Below, piece by piece: positions 7,901-15,558 of a stretch of 31,833 bases of DNA; position 1 is the stretch's first letter; every line of letters begins with the position of its first letter. The notes under the pieces are model-generated. The model was given only the letters and a program-made list of their open reading frames with translations. It was not told the DNA's origin and did no database searches. The stretch covers positions 1 through 31,833 of the IMG/VR virus record IMGVR_UViG_3300034104_006991; one strand, written 5' to 3'. Made by a program: the position numbers and the translations under genes. The DNA comes from a virus.

Positions 7901-9915
7901 TGGGTCTGAGGCTGCCCCTTGTAACGGAACGAGTAGATGGGCTGACCATCGAAGGTCTCACCGACCTTTCGCACATCCTCTTTCGCGCGGACATCCGACA
8001 GGATGGAGCCCGGCTGCCGAGTGGTCGTCGTCGAACCCGAGAGCGCACCGGTGCCCATCGCGATGTTCGCGAGGAACTGGCTGACTTGGAACGGGTACGC
8101 GACCGACTGCAGGAACTGGTTGTACAGCGCCTGCAGGCCTGCCTGCCCGGTCTGCTGCTGAATCTGACCTGCAGCCATCTGAGCCTGCCCGCCCTGCAGC
8201 GCCGCCTGCTGCGCGCCAGAGCCAAGGCCTGCCATGGCCTGCGAGGTGCCCGCTCCCATGCCGTAAAGGCCCTGTCCAAGCCCCTGCCGCGCCTGCGCGG
8301 CGGCGAGGTCCTGACCGAAGGCCTGCTGACCGATGGCGGCCTGCTGCTGAGAGCCGGTGACGCCTTGACCGAACAACTGCTGCCCGAGTCCCTGCATGGC
8401 CTGACCACCAGAGATGCCCTGCCCGAACAACTGCTGCGCGAGAGCGGCCTGCTGCTGCGCGGCGCCCGTGCCCTGCCCGTAGAGCAACTGGCTGAGCGCG
8501 GCTTCCTGCTGAGCCTGCGACATGCCTTGGCCGAAAATCTGCTGCGCAAGCGCGGCCTGCTGACCGGCCGTCGTCGCGCCCTGCCCGAACAGAGCCTGCG
8601 CGGCAGCCTGCTGCTGCTGAGCGGCAGTTGCACCCTGTCCGAAGATTTGCTGCCCGAGCCCGGCGGCCGCCTGCCCCGTTCCCAACTGCTGACCGAAAAT
8701 CTGCTGCGCCAGTGCAGACTGCGCCTGCGCCGAGGCCATGTCCTGTCCGAAGCCCGCCTGCCCGATGCCAAGCAACTGCTGCGCAGCCGCGGCCTGCGCC
8801 GCACGGTTCGCCTGCTCGGCCCCGAGCCCGACGCCCTGCTGCTGCTGCGCGGCGCCGAGCGCCTGCCCGTAGCCCTGCTGCAGGAGGTCTCCAAGGACCT
8901 TGCCCTGCGCCAACTGCTGCTGCTGATTCAGGTTCGCAGCGACGATGCCGGCTCGGTCACCGCCGAAAGCCCCCGAGCGGATGGCGTTGCCCAACTGCTC
9001 GGACTGCGCCTGCTGCGCCTGCTGATTCAGGAGCGCCGCGGTCGGCGCCACCACGCTCGAGAGGAACGGGCTCATGTACCTGTTGATAGCCGCCGAGTCG
9101 AGTTCGGACGGATTGACCCCGCGCGCGCCGGCAAGGCCGAGCGCGGTCGAGACGGCCTGATACGGGGAAGCCCCCGCTCGAGCGCCTCCAATGGTGTCTG
9201 CGGCGGCCCCCTGCAAGGGTGCAGCAGCCCCGGGGGCGCCGGCAATCGACGCCCCTGCGAGGCCGTAGAAGGGCGCAGCGGCCATCTGGCCGGCCTGCAA
9301 CTGCTCGAGGGCCGACTGAGTCAACCCCTGCCCCTGCTGCTGTCCTGCCGCGAGGTTCTGCAAGGCCGCCGTCTGGACCGGCGCGGCGCCGGCACTGGCG
9401 TCCGCCTGCGAGGAAAGGGAGGCCGCCGCCAACTGGCCGCCAATGTCCTGCGCCGCGCCGATGTTCTGGACCGCCTGAGCCTGCAAAGGGTTCGCGTAGT
9501 CGCCGGCGCCCTGATACGCCGCACCGGCCATGAGGTTGTACGGCGTCGCACCCGCAAGGCCGCCGTAGTACGACTGCATGGCCATCCGGTTGTAGATGTC
9601 GCCGACATCCTGTCCCTGCGAGATGTCGTTGGCCGCCTGCTGATAGAACGGCACCGATGCCATCTGGCCGCCCATCAACTGGTTGGTGGCTTCGTCGTAG
9701 TAGGGCTGCGCCTGCCCCGTCGCGTAGTTGATGTTCTGCATGCCCGCCAACTGCGTCGGCGTCATGGGCGCTACGAATGCGTTCGGGTCGTCCGAATAGG
9801 ACTGAAACGGCGTCCCCGCGGTCTGCTGCGCCTGTTGGTTGACGGCGTTGTACCGCGCCAGAACCTCTGGCGGAATCTGAACTGATTGCGTGGATGTCGA
9901 GGATTTGCCGCCCAT
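4942..9915 (-). CDS. Giant Ala/Gln-rich virion protein with two internal S74-type auto-cleavage motifs
   Basis: A 1657-aa protein, the largest gene in the window. Residues 1-620 are Ala/Gln/Gly-rich and contain ten exact 18-residue repeats (387-566). Two segments match the short S74 intramolecular chaperone domain. The first begins at Ser640 (SDVRAKEDV, then GQPIYSFRYKG, GLMAQEVEKDHPEAV). The second begins at Ser822 (SDRRVKENI, then GQKIYSYNIKG, GLMADEVEKKHPEAV). Both keep the Ser...Lys pair five residues apart (S640/K645, S822/K827) used for self-cleavage in endosialidase-type tails. Further on are Gly-Gly motifs (ADGGP, KAGGGQV), an apolar stretch near 1192-1208, a coiled coil near 1226-1270 and a helical C-terminus. 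The position before the ejection-type transglycosylase suggests an internal or ejected virion protein. GGAG lies 6 nt before the ATG. Confidence 0.88.
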   Translation of the reverse strand: MGGKSSTSTQSVQIPPEVLARYNAVNQQAQQTAGTPFQSYSDDPNAFVAPMTPTQLAGMQNINYATGQAQPYYDEATNQLMGGQMASVPFYQQAANDISQGQDVGDIYNRMAMQSYYGGLAGATPYNLMAGAAYQGAGDYANPLQAQAVQNIGAAQDIGGQLAAASLSSQADASAGAAPVQTAALQNLAAGQQQGQGLTQSALEQLQAGQMAAAPFYGLAGASIAGAPGAAAPLQGAAADTIGGARAGASPYQAVSTALGLAGARGVNPSELDSAAINRYMSPFLSSVVAPTAALLNQQAQQAQSEQLGNAIRSGAFGGDRAGIVAANLNQQQQLAQGKVLGDLLQQGYGQALGAAQQQQGVGLGAEQANRAAQAAAAQQLLGIGQAGFGQDMASAQAQSALAQQIFGQQLGTGQAAAGLGQQIFGQGATAAQQQQAAAQALFGQGATTAGQQAALAQQIFGQGMSQAQQEAALSQLLYGQGTGAAQQQAALAQQLFGQGISGGQAMQGLGQQLFGQGVTGSQQQAAIGQQAFGQDLAAAQARQGLGQGLYGMGAGTSQAMAGLGSGAQQAALQGGQAQMAAGQIQQQTGQAGLQALYNQFLQSVAYPFQVSQFLANIAMGTGALSGSTTTTRQPGSILSDVRAKEDVRKVGETFDGQPIYSFRYKGQPQTQMGLMAQEVEKDHPEAVGLAGGLKTVNYDTATQDAAEMGKAMEGGRVKPQHAGMGFANGGLAGPDPMVAQRQADELRRQKEAEDIKTKNDDMTQEAGLKPPQTVDVPKAQSGIPDEPAKTPELAVAQSNLYSEDPRSKDLQAIVQMAAMMSDRRVKENIKHIGHTYDGQKIYSYNIKGEPATQIGLMADEVEKKHPEAVGRAKFADGGTPVMGGLDLAQLIAAQAQMYGPHAAAGRSMSGVPGGAGYVPNATLPVGQLTVAPGLAPRPSSADDLEQLTNTASSLYDLSGKVMGTPAPSAPSAPATPPAPAPTTTTTTQPGSVATGMDEMVTGRKATYRGGLARADGGPVLPYDATEDANGLAPKFMKAGGGQVMPYEPVNGIAIPTSMDIPELQTAGDLPAARSTMDDLKDIVDTGAQVYGMYKGATAPKPEDLQEVKIKSKRVGQMAAGGAAESEDPEMERERESAPPPAGLAPATNAAPQSSGLAPPPEPNLGTINLQAKKSPGMADRARGWLERNKDLLFPVLTGAAAAAATPTENRISALLVGAGAAGRSYQDVQRRQAELQQVRAQTEQARASTEQTRVETGAQVQSAQIRDQAGRQWVYFKDGSRMLLGQYMQLTPQDQAKLPLIAQDEMTNLLRGKAPEAVATPMTRSVQGEAADGEVEEAPPPEGSLAAQASEMSQNAPLSGTRNWVGQQGQNSIRTDLRTFAGDDNARRALRLQENQTVLKEVSDAAADAYGRGSIINMIAKDVSKLPDGGVAAAGVLNEPRRYFAKAYNDIITTAFGTIGQPVPPERLIAAEDLTTGNAIDKLTTALTFLQSSGADQNSLAALREASASVPNMKLDKASMQTLLAQMMVDKQRAIDMQNYMRESQSMVPTGMSDFVSMDNLRTAFRNEALFNDNAYKTRQEMIERLLRTKSSKPGESAFDWLRKNGQTPERINKYAAFLHYGPKRTAEGQIVRDANGDPEPNGPILPGISNIIWNQ
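8218..8757 (-). repeat. Ten tandem 54-bp repeats encoding an 18-residue unit
   Basis: The region encodes ten consecutive units of exactly 18 residues (residues 387-566 of the 1657-aa protein). The consensus is roughly Q-x-F-G-Q-G-x-x-x-A-Q-Q-Q-A-A-L-x-Q; example units are QIFGQGATAAQQQQAAAQ and QLFGQGVTGSQQQAAIGQ. The aromatic-Gly pair is kept in all ten, and no unit changes length. One more unit-like segment (QGYGQALGAAQQQQ) lies upstream but out of phase. Confidence 0.9.
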
Positions 9916-9916
9916 C

Positions 9917-10405
9917 TTATGCTCCGTTCATCCACGCTCCAGTCCGCGCGCCATAGAGGAAGAAAGCCCCGCTAGGTTTCCCGAACTGGCGCTCGTACAA
10001 GCGCACCTTCGCTTCGGTGCGATGGTTGGATAGTACGCCGATGATGAGAGGGATTCCAAGGTCATCGGCTACCTTTTTGCTGAACTCGCAGAGTTTTCGC
10101 GCGCGACCGCCTTTGGCGCTGCGATATTCGGGATGCGTGAACACGGCGCGCTCCTCAACCACGAGAGTGTCGGAGTACCACATCTGACCGATGCGCAGCA
10201 GCACGCACGCCTCTATCAACTTGCCGGGCTCACCAATGACGCCGACGATGCCATGGTCCTGATGCAGTGCCGGCCAGATTTCCGCGGCCAGTTTTCCCGG
10301 GTTCGGATTTAGGAAACCGTTCTCCTCGACGGCCACCATCGCAATCTTCATGATTTCGTCGAGGTCTTCCGGAGTGCCAACTCGAACCTTGATGTCATTC
10401 GTCAT
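9917..10405 (-). CDS. GNAT-family N-acetyltransferase-like protein
   Basis: A 162-aa protein using the ATG at 10405. AAGGA (10412-10416) sits 6 nt upstream, and the alternative TTG at 10411 would overlap that site. The layout is GNAT-like: an N-terminal VRVGTPEDLDEIMKIA helix, central strands, a FTHPEYRSAKGGRARKLCEF segment standing where the acetyl-CoA-binding loop and helix lie, and a C-terminal YERQFGKPSGAFFLYG strand. Acetyltransferase-like proteins are common between head-tail and ejection genes of short-tailed phages, where their substrate is generally unknown. Modification of a virion or host protein is possible. It begins 2 nt after the upstream gene's TGA. Confidence 0.78.
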   Translation of the reverse strand: MTNDIKVRVGTPEDLDEIMKIAMVAVEENGFLNPNPGKLAAEIWPALHQDHGIVGVIGEPGKLIEACVLLRIGQMWYSDTLVVEERAVFTHPEYRSAKGGRARKLCEFSKKVADDLGIPLIIGVLSNHRTEAKVRLYERQFGKPSGAFFLYGARTGAWMNGA

Positions 10406-10407
10406 GG

Positions 10408-11007
10408 TCAATCCTTTTTCGGGGGAGGAAGTTTCTGCAGGGTCTTGATGGTCTCAGCGCGGAACCGCTTGATGAACTCGTCGAGCGCGCGATGCCCGAG
10501 GTCCATATCGCCCTTGCCGACCTTGCGAACCTCATCGGGAGAGAGAACATACTCACCGCCCGCGGCTACGATGGGAACGGAGCCTGTCTCCCCGCCTGAT
10601 GCGCGGCCGGGCAACGGCATGTCGTATGGCGCGCTACCTTTCGAGTACGGCGCGGGGCCTTGCTCGTAGGGCGTGCCGCCGAACATGCGCTTGATGCGCT
10701 TGAAGCCGGCCATCGTGTTGCCCTCGCCCATGGCCGAGACGATGTCGGCGGGGATGACATAGGAGCCCGACGGGACATGCATCGGCAAATGGTCTGTGCG
10801 GCCGGCAACGGCGCTGTGAATCGGGCCCGTGTGCAACTTCTTGCCACCAGACTTCGGCGATGACGGCATGTGCAAACCGCCTCGAGCGGATTCGCGCGCA
10901 GTCTGCAACGCTGCGGCAACGGCTTGGGTCTGCGGATGACCGGCGTGCGTCATTTCGCTGATGTTGCCGCTGATAATTTCTTGAGACTTACCCTTGTGCA
11001 GTGGCAT
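10408..11007 (-). CDS. Conserved phage protein with Gly-Gly motifs
   Basis: A 199-aa protein of unknown function. It contains SYVIPADIVSAMGEGNTMAGF and EYVLSPDEVRKVGKGDMDLGH, two similar elements that both place a Tyr-Val-(Ile/Leu) strand ahead of a (Pro)-Ala/Asp-(Glu/Ile)-Val helix, suggesting an internal duplication. Several Gly-Gly motifs (SARGGLH, KSGGKK, RASGGETG, VAAGGEY) resemble those in other virion proteins of this operon. The C-terminus is basic. It sits between beta-rich tail proteins and the acetyltransferase. The ribosome site is a G-run 6-7 nt before the ATG. A structural or assembly role is inferred from context only. Confidence 0.75.
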   Translation of the reverse strand: MPLHKGKSQEIISGNISEMTHAGHPQTQAVAAALQTARESARGGLHMPSSPKSGGKKLHTGPIHSAVAGRTDHLPMHVPSGSYVIPADIVSAMGEGNTMAGFKRIKRMFGGTPYEQGPAPYSKGSAPYDMPLPGRASGGETGSVPIVAAGGEYVLSPDEVRKVGKGDMDLGHRALDEFIKRFRAETIKTLQKLPPPKKD

Positions 11008-11008
11008 G

Positions 11009-12259
11009 TCAGCCCCCCCTCGTCAAGTCGTAGAAAGCGATGGAACCGATAGCATCACCGCTAGAGCCGGAGAGCACACGCACTCCGAGCGTATATATGT
11101 CGCTCGTACCCCCAACCGTCGCGCCCAACTGCAAGTCGTAGTTGTACCCTGTTGGGCCAGTAACAGCGGCTGCGCTTTGATTGCTCGACGACACAAAATC
11201 CGACTGCACAATTGTGCCGCCCGTCATCGAAGTAGAAGCCACATCAAACTCGACATTTGGAGACGAGGTGTTGTTCCACGACGCAGATGTCAGCGTTGCG
11301 TTCTTCACCAACGCAAATTCGTAATTAGCCGTTGAAGTCGGAAGGCAGTTTATTAGATACGGAAGCACTACAGCGCCTGTGCGACTAGCCTTTAGGCGTA
11401 TCGACACCAGTGGAACAAATGTCGTTCCTATCGAACTCAAAATAGTCGTGCGCCGCGCAAGCGACGGAGCGACTACCGCGGAGTATCCGCCTTCGGACAT
11501 AACGCTTGAGCAAATCTGCTTCATGCTCGAGGCCGAAGCCGTCGCGCCCGTGTTCTCGATTTCATATCGAATGGGAAGCGTTGCGGTTGTCATGTACACA
11601 TTCGCAATCTGGTTTGCGTTCTCGAATGTGTGACAGATAATGTACTGGCCATTGATGACAAAGCCGCAGCGCACGCTTCCAACGCCAAGCCATTCAAAAT
11701 CCATAAACAGAATCTGAGCCTTCGATACATCTAGCGTCAGTCCGCTCGGCCCAGTGCCATTCAATTTGTCGCCGTTCCAGTTGGCTTGCGTAACCGTTCT
11801 TGCATCGCTCGCAGAGCCTGTGACTGACGACCTAAGAACAAATGACCTGCTCGTGCCATCCTGCTGAAAAAACACTCCGTTCTGCGTGTTGAAATAGCCA
11901 ACGCGCTGACGAAGTCCAGTCTTGCCGGCGTTCATCACGAAGGTGGCTAGCACAAGCAGACTCTTGCCCGGCTGATACGCGAACGACCGATATGACTGCC
12001 GATACGCGAACGAACCGCTTGTCGTCGTAACTGACATCTGCACCGACGACTCGTCAGTCAGCGCAGTTGTGCTGCCTCCAGTGCCGGTCGAGGTGTCAAA
12101 TTGCGTGTCTGCGCCATAACGGTTCTGGCTGTCAAACAGCGTATCCGGCTGACTAACGCGCAGGCGGCCGAACGAGTCAAGTTGCGCCCCCGCGTACTGC
12201 ACCGTTGCCGGCGCGCTCGAGGAAGCACCAATGGGAGGGAAAAGCGAAATGGTGCTCAT
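11009..12259 (-). CDS. Beta-rich virion structural protein (FGRLRVS-type)
   Basis: A 416-aa protein. The start is the ATG at 12257-12259, with GGAG 8 nt upstream and a 4-nt ATGA overlap with the upstream gene; the frame stays open further upstream, but only as a shadow of that gene. Near the N-terminus is DSFGRLRVSQPDTLFDSQNRY written here as two parts, DSFGRLRVSQ and PDTLFDSQNR, a motif I associate with structural proteins of environmental phages. The rest is strand-rich with Ser/Thr (RQSYRSFAYQPGKS, FDFEWLG-like segments). It is probably a tail or fibre-base component. Base composition looks less GC-rich than the flanking genes, hinting at a different history. Confidence 0.8.
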   Translation of the reverse strand: MSTISLFPPIGASSSAPATVQYAGAQLDSFGRLRVSQPDTLFDSQNRYGADTQFDTSTGTGGSTTALTDESSVQMSVTTTSGSFAYRQSYRSFAYQPGKSLLVLATFVMNAGKTGLRQRVGYFNTQNGVFFQQDGTSRSFVLRSSVTGSASDARTVTQANWNGDKLNGTGPSGLTLDVSKAQILFMDFEWLGVGSVRCGFVINGQYIICHTFENANQIANVYMTTATLPIRYEIENTGATASASSMKQICSSVMSEGGYSAVVAPSLARRTTILSSIGTTFVPLVSIRLKASRTGAVVLPYLINCLPTSTANYEFALVKNATLTSASWNNTSSPNVEFDVASTSMTGGTIVQSDFVSSSNQSAAAVTGPTGYNYDLQLGATVGGTSDIYTLGVRVLSGSSGDAIGSIAFYDLTRGG

Positions 12260-12684
12260 GACGCCGCTCCGCCCGACGCTGTGATGGTGCAGCCGGCCGC
12301 CGACGCCTGAACCTGCAAAGTGTCTCCCGCGGCCATGGCAACAGAACCGGTCCACTGCATCGTGCTGTACGCAGGCAGCGACGCGTTGAAGAAGATAGCG
12401 TTCGACGCTCCTGCAGTGCCTCCAGACGGAACCACGGACACATAAATTCCGATGGCCGCTGCGGTGGTGTTGCAGATGTTCATGTCTACGATGCATGCGC
12501 GCTGACCAAGCGGGCAGGTATAAAGCGTTGCCCAACTGGTCGTCATCGCCGCCTGACCAATCTTCGACAATCCACCAAAAATAGCCAACAGATTCGCAAT
12601 CGCCTGCGTGTAGCGGCTGATGTCACCAAGAGCGACGACGCCATTCTTCTGCGTGGTAAGAATATCGCCAAGAGAAGTAGACAT
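12256..12684 (-). CDS. Small beta-sandwich virion protein
   Basis: A 142-aa protein whose start codon overlaps the upstream stop (TGATG); its own TGA overlaps the next ATG. Residues 1-40 form a helical N-terminus (ALGDISRYTQAIANLLAIFG). The remaining residues form strands ending GDTLQVQASAAGCTITASGG, a pattern seen in small phage tail or fibre proteins. It lies between the tail-hub gene and the FGRLRVS-type protein and is translationally coupled to both, which suggests they are made in matched amounts. Function beyond a virion role is not visible. The reading frame extends further upstream inside the tail-hub gene, but only as an overlap artefact. Confidence 0.78.
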   Translation of the reverse strand: MSTSLGDILTTQKNGVVALGDISRYTQAIANLLAIFGGLSKIGQAAMTTSWATLYTCPLGQRACIVDMNICNTTAAAIGIYVSVVPSGGTAGASNAIFFNASLPAYSTMQWTGSVAMAAGDTLQVQASAAGCTITASGGAAS

Positions 12685-14768
12685 CAGAACTTCCCATCCG
12701 GTTTGATTCGATAGCGGATGTTGCCGATACGCCAGAAACTGCCGACATCGTTGCTCGAGAGTTGAATTGACATCAGGCGACCGCGAAACCGCGGAGAGAT
12801 GTATTGCGTCGCTTGCGTGACCGGATACGGTCCGTACACCTTCGGGGTTTGCCCGGGGTAATCTGCGACATAGAAGGTAATGTTGACCGTTGCGTTCTGG
12901 ACTCCACCAAAGTAGCCCCACTTCATGTCCGGCCACACTTGGTCCACATAGGTCATCTGGTCGCCTTCCGCGATGGCGAACCATCCTGTGCGCACCGCCG
13001 GCAGCATTGCTTGACCGTCCGCATCCGGAGAGGTCTCGTGCTGATAGATGTAACCTGTGTTCGGGTCTGCTCCGATGGGCGGCCCGAGAACCGACTGGTC
13101 TAACCACGCGGAGCGCGACAATGACCCGTAGTCCCACGCTTGCAGCAGCGTGTTGTATTTCACATACGCGTTGATTTCGCCACCATTGCCGGTGGTCGGG
13201 TAGTACCACGCCACCTCCCCGAATCGAGAATTGGTAGCGATGCGAACCTTGTCGATGTTGTTCTGGTCGATGTCCTGAAAAATCACATCCCACAGCGGGC
13301 ACGGAAGCGGCGTTACACCCTCTCCCGACAGCATGTAGAACTGACTTTGAGACATCCAGTACACCACACCGCCCAAAGACGCCGCCGCCTTCTGCGCAAT
13401 GAGGCCGCAGCCGGTGCCAAGTTCGTTGAACGAATAGACATACGGAGCGCCGGTGTACTGCATCGCCCACACGCCGAGGTCTGTCCAGATAAGGCCCTGT
13501 TGCGGACCTTGAATGCATCCAACAATCTTCGAGCCTTTTGGAATGCGATACGAGCCCGCCTGATTGGTGATTGACGCAACCCACTCGTTGTAGTTGTTGA
13601 CATCGCACCAACGAATCAACAGCGGGTCTTCAATGCCAGTAAAAGTAGAGCCCCACGCGACAATCTGCCTCTGCGGCATCGCAACAAACGCGCCCATGTT
13701 CTTTGCGGGCGAAGTAGGAATAGCCTCTGCAATTGGCGCACCGCTTGTCGGGTCCCACAGATAAACTGGTGCAAAAATATCGTTGTTGCGCGGGACTGCG
13801 ACAAGGATTTGACCCCAGTTGTCTAGCGTCCAATCGTATGCGTCAATCGGGTCGCCATAAAGCGTTGCCGTCGCAGGTCCTGTGCCGTATCCGCCAGAGC
13901 CATATCCACCAACGCCGTATCCGCTGCCGATAGGAATCGCGCCGACGCCGTAACTGTATCGAAACCTGACATTTCCGCCGTTGATGAATCCGGACGCCGA
14001 AGAAGTTGCAACCGTGCTTGCAAAAATAGTGAAGTTGTCGGCGTCCACGATTGTGCGAATCGTGTAATTGCCAAAGATAGTTACGCCGCCGACCGTGGTT
14101 GCAACAAGACACGGATAGGTATCGCCAACCTGATAGCCGTGATTTGCCAGTTCCACATTGACGGTGTATTGACTTGAAACCGTGGTGAACTCCGCAACCA
14201 AGCCGCCCGCTGTAACGGTCGAAGAAGCGAGAAACGGCTCTCCAAGCACATTGATAGCCGTGATGTTGTACTCGGTTGCAGACACATACACCATCGGGTA
14301 AAGACCAAAAAGAATGACGCCGCCGACTGAGACATGAGTCTCGATGTAAACCGTGTTGAACCCGATGAGGCCAACTGTGGTGGCGTCCGTGACCTTGACT
14401 ACCGGACTGCCGGCAGTCGTGTCAAAATCTTCCGCAATGTCCGTCTGCTCCGAGCGCGGAGTGATGAATATTTGCACGCCATTCGTGAGGACTGACAGTA
14501 CAGACTCATCGGTGAGAGGGTCAGATTCCTGACCGATAGCGAGATGCGACTGGGAGTTCGTGTCTTCCCACCCCCACAAAGCGCGCACTGGCGTTGCGAA
14601 AGTGTCGTTGAAGAATTTCACCCATCCGCCCAGTTTCTGGACAAGGCCAAGACCGTTCCTGTCCGGGATGAAGCGAACAAGGTTGGAGGTCGAAAGACCA
14701 GTCTCGTTGAGCGCCGGCGTTTCGTTCTGGTCGATGCCCGGCTTGACCTTGAGCGAGGCGTGCGGCAC
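12684..14768 (-). CDS. Tail hub / P22 gp10-like stabilisation protein
   Basis: A 694-aa protein with a GTG start 3 nt after the upstream TAA. The opening (SLKVKPGIDQNETPALNETG, then NLVRFIPDRNGLGLVQKLGGW) is typical of short-tailed-phage tail proteins that wrap the portal-adaptor exit. Repeated strand-turn blades follow (LWDPTSGAP, VAWGSTFTGIEDPLLIRWCD, WTDLGVWAMQYTG, VYWMSQSQFYMLSGEG), consistent with a beta-propeller nozzle such as P22 gp10 or T7 gp12. A Gly/Tyr-rich segment (GYGVGGYGSGGYGTG) lies near residues 265-285. The preceding adaptor-like gene supports a tail-hub role. No strong ribosome site precedes the GTG, so coupling to the adaptor gene is likely. The specific subfamily is inferred. 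Confidence 0.82.
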   Translation of the reverse strand: MPHASLKVKPGIDQNETPALNETGLSTSNLVRFIPDRNGLGLVQKLGGWVKFFNDTFATPVRALWGWEDTNSQSHLAIGQESDPLTDESVLSVLTNGVQIFITPRSEQTDIAEDFDTTAGSPVVKVTDATTVGLIGFNTVYIETHVSVGGVILFGLYPMVYVSATEYNITAINVLGEPFLASSTVTAGGLVAEFTTVSSQYTVNVELANHGYQVGDTYPCLVATTVGGVTIFGNYTIRTIVDADNFTIFASTVATSSASGFINGGNVRFRYSYGVGAIPIGSGYGVGGYGSGGYGTGPATATLYGDPIDAYDWTLDNWGQILVAVPRNNDIFAPVYLWDPTSGAPIAEAIPTSPAKNMGAFVAMPQRQIVAWGSTFTGIEDPLLIRWCDVNNYNEWVASITNQAGSYRIPKGSKIVGCIQGPQQGLIWTDLGVWAMQYTGAPYVYSFNELGTGCGLIAQKAAASLGGVVYWMSQSQFYMLSGEGVTPLPCPLWDVIFQDIDQNNIDKVRIATNSRFGEVAWYYPTTGNGGEINAYVKYNTLLQAWDYGSLSRSAWLDQSVLGPPIGADPNTGYIYQHETSPDADGQAMLPAVRTGWFAIAEGDQMTYVDQVWPDMKWGYFGGVQNATVNITFYVADYPGQTPKVYGPYPVTQATQYISPRFRGRLMSIQLSSNDVGSFWRIGNIRYRIKPDGKF

Positions 14769-14771
14769 GGA

Positions 14772-15542
14772 TTAGCGTCCCGGCGAGGCGGCCACAGCGG
14801 GCGACGCGGATGACCACGACGACGCTTGGAACTTCTTGCGCGCTTCCTCGACGAATGCCGACTTTAGCAGAGCCTGATACTGCGACTCGTAGGTGAAGCC
14901 CATTTCAGGGTCGTTCGCTGCGGCGCCGAAATTGCGTTGGAACATGCTGATGTAAATCATCGACGCCAACATCAGCAGGTCCGGAAGGTAAGTGCTGATG
15001 AAAGTGTATTGCGTGTCAGCGTCACCGACGACCGCGAACTTGTAGAGCGACGGCAGACGCTTCGTGCCCTTGACCGTCACCGGATACGCGGCGTTCGGAG
15101 TGGGCCCGAACAGGATGTAGTTGTACAGGTTGCCGCCCGGAGAGTCGCCTCCGTACATGGCAAAGAACTTTGGCATGCCGGTGAACGCCGTGTCGTTGTA
15201 GACATTCTGCAGGTACTCTTTCGTCACCGGCAGAAGCGGAATCTTCGCGGTGCCGGAAGTCACCTGCATCGTCTCAATCGCGACGAAGTCGTCTACATCA
15301 ATCTCGAGGATGGGATTGCTCGGCGTGAGCGTGAAGGTTCCGGTCTGCTGAGACGGAAGAAGGTCGAGGTCTCTCTGGATGCGCAACTCTGCGTAGTTGA
15401 GCATCTGTGGGATGATGGCAGTGAACGGGGGGTCCACCCCCTGAACAACCCCGCCTACGCTCTGCGTGGCCACAACGGCCATCACGCCGATTTGCGTGAC
15501 ATAGGCGTTATAGGACAGGGGGTTTGTCTGAGGGTTGCTCAT
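14772..15542 (-). CDS. Head-tail adaptor-like protein (phage adaptor family)
   Basis: A 256-aa protein. The segment IIPQMLNYAELRIQRDLDLL (residues about 44-63), followed by a strand-rich core, matches the usual phage adaptor pattern in which an early helix carries AE-x-R-I-x-R-D-L. The C-terminal third is helical (YESQYQALLKSAFVEEARKKF). Such proteins sit as a ring under the portal and receive the tail hub, as P22 gp4 or T7 gp11 do, and the next gene is the tail-hub protein. A second adaptor-like gene lies at 22457-23146. No clear Shine-Dalgarno sequence is visible before the ATG (the region reads CCACCCCT), which is unusual in this operon. Confidence 0.82.
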   Translation of the reverse strand: MSNPQTNPLSYNAYVTQIGVMAVVATQSVGGVVQGVDPPFTAIIPQMLNYAELRIQRDLDLLPSQQTGTFTLTPSNPILEIDVDDFVAIETMQVTSGTAKIPLLPVTKEYLQNVYNDTAFTGMPKFFAMYGGDSPGGNLYNYILFGPTPNAAYPVTVKGTKRLPSLYKFAVVGDADTQYTFISTYLPDLLMLASMIYISMFQRNFGAAANDPEMGFTYESQYQALLKSAFVEEARKKFQASSWSSASPAVAASPGR

Positions 15543-15558
15543 AGGGGTGGACTGTTCG

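Noticed and set aside
8218-8757. CRISPR-like array suggested by regularly spaced repeats
   Set aside because: Units are contiguous 54-bp coding repeats without spacers and stay in frame as 18 residues.
7597-9885. Very long plus-strand open frame (762 codons) opposite the Ala/Gln-rich gene
   Set aside because: It is the mirror of GC-rich Ala/Gln/Gly codons; its composition (Arg/Leu-rich) has no domain pattern, no ribosome site was found, and the minus-strand gene has repeats and S74 motifs.
4942-9915. Tape-measure protein for the 1657-aa gene
   Set aside because: Size would fit, but no tail-tube or tail-chaperone genes are seen, and the S74 motifs and position before the transglycosylase suit an internal virion protein better.
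10409-10411. TTG start for the acetyltransferase-like gene
   Set aside because: It lies directly against the AAGGA site; the ATG at 10405 has normal 6-nt spacing.
12260-12535. Upstream extension of the FGRLRVS-type structural gene by 92 codons
   Set aside because: It overlaps the 142-aa gene in another frame and reads as His/Arg-rich nonsense; the ATG at 12259 has GGAG and an ATGA overlap.
12685-13611. Upstream extension of the 142-aa gene by 309 codons
   Set aside because: It lies wholly inside the tail-hub gene and is Arg/His/Ser-rich; the ATG at 12684 is coupled to the hub stop.
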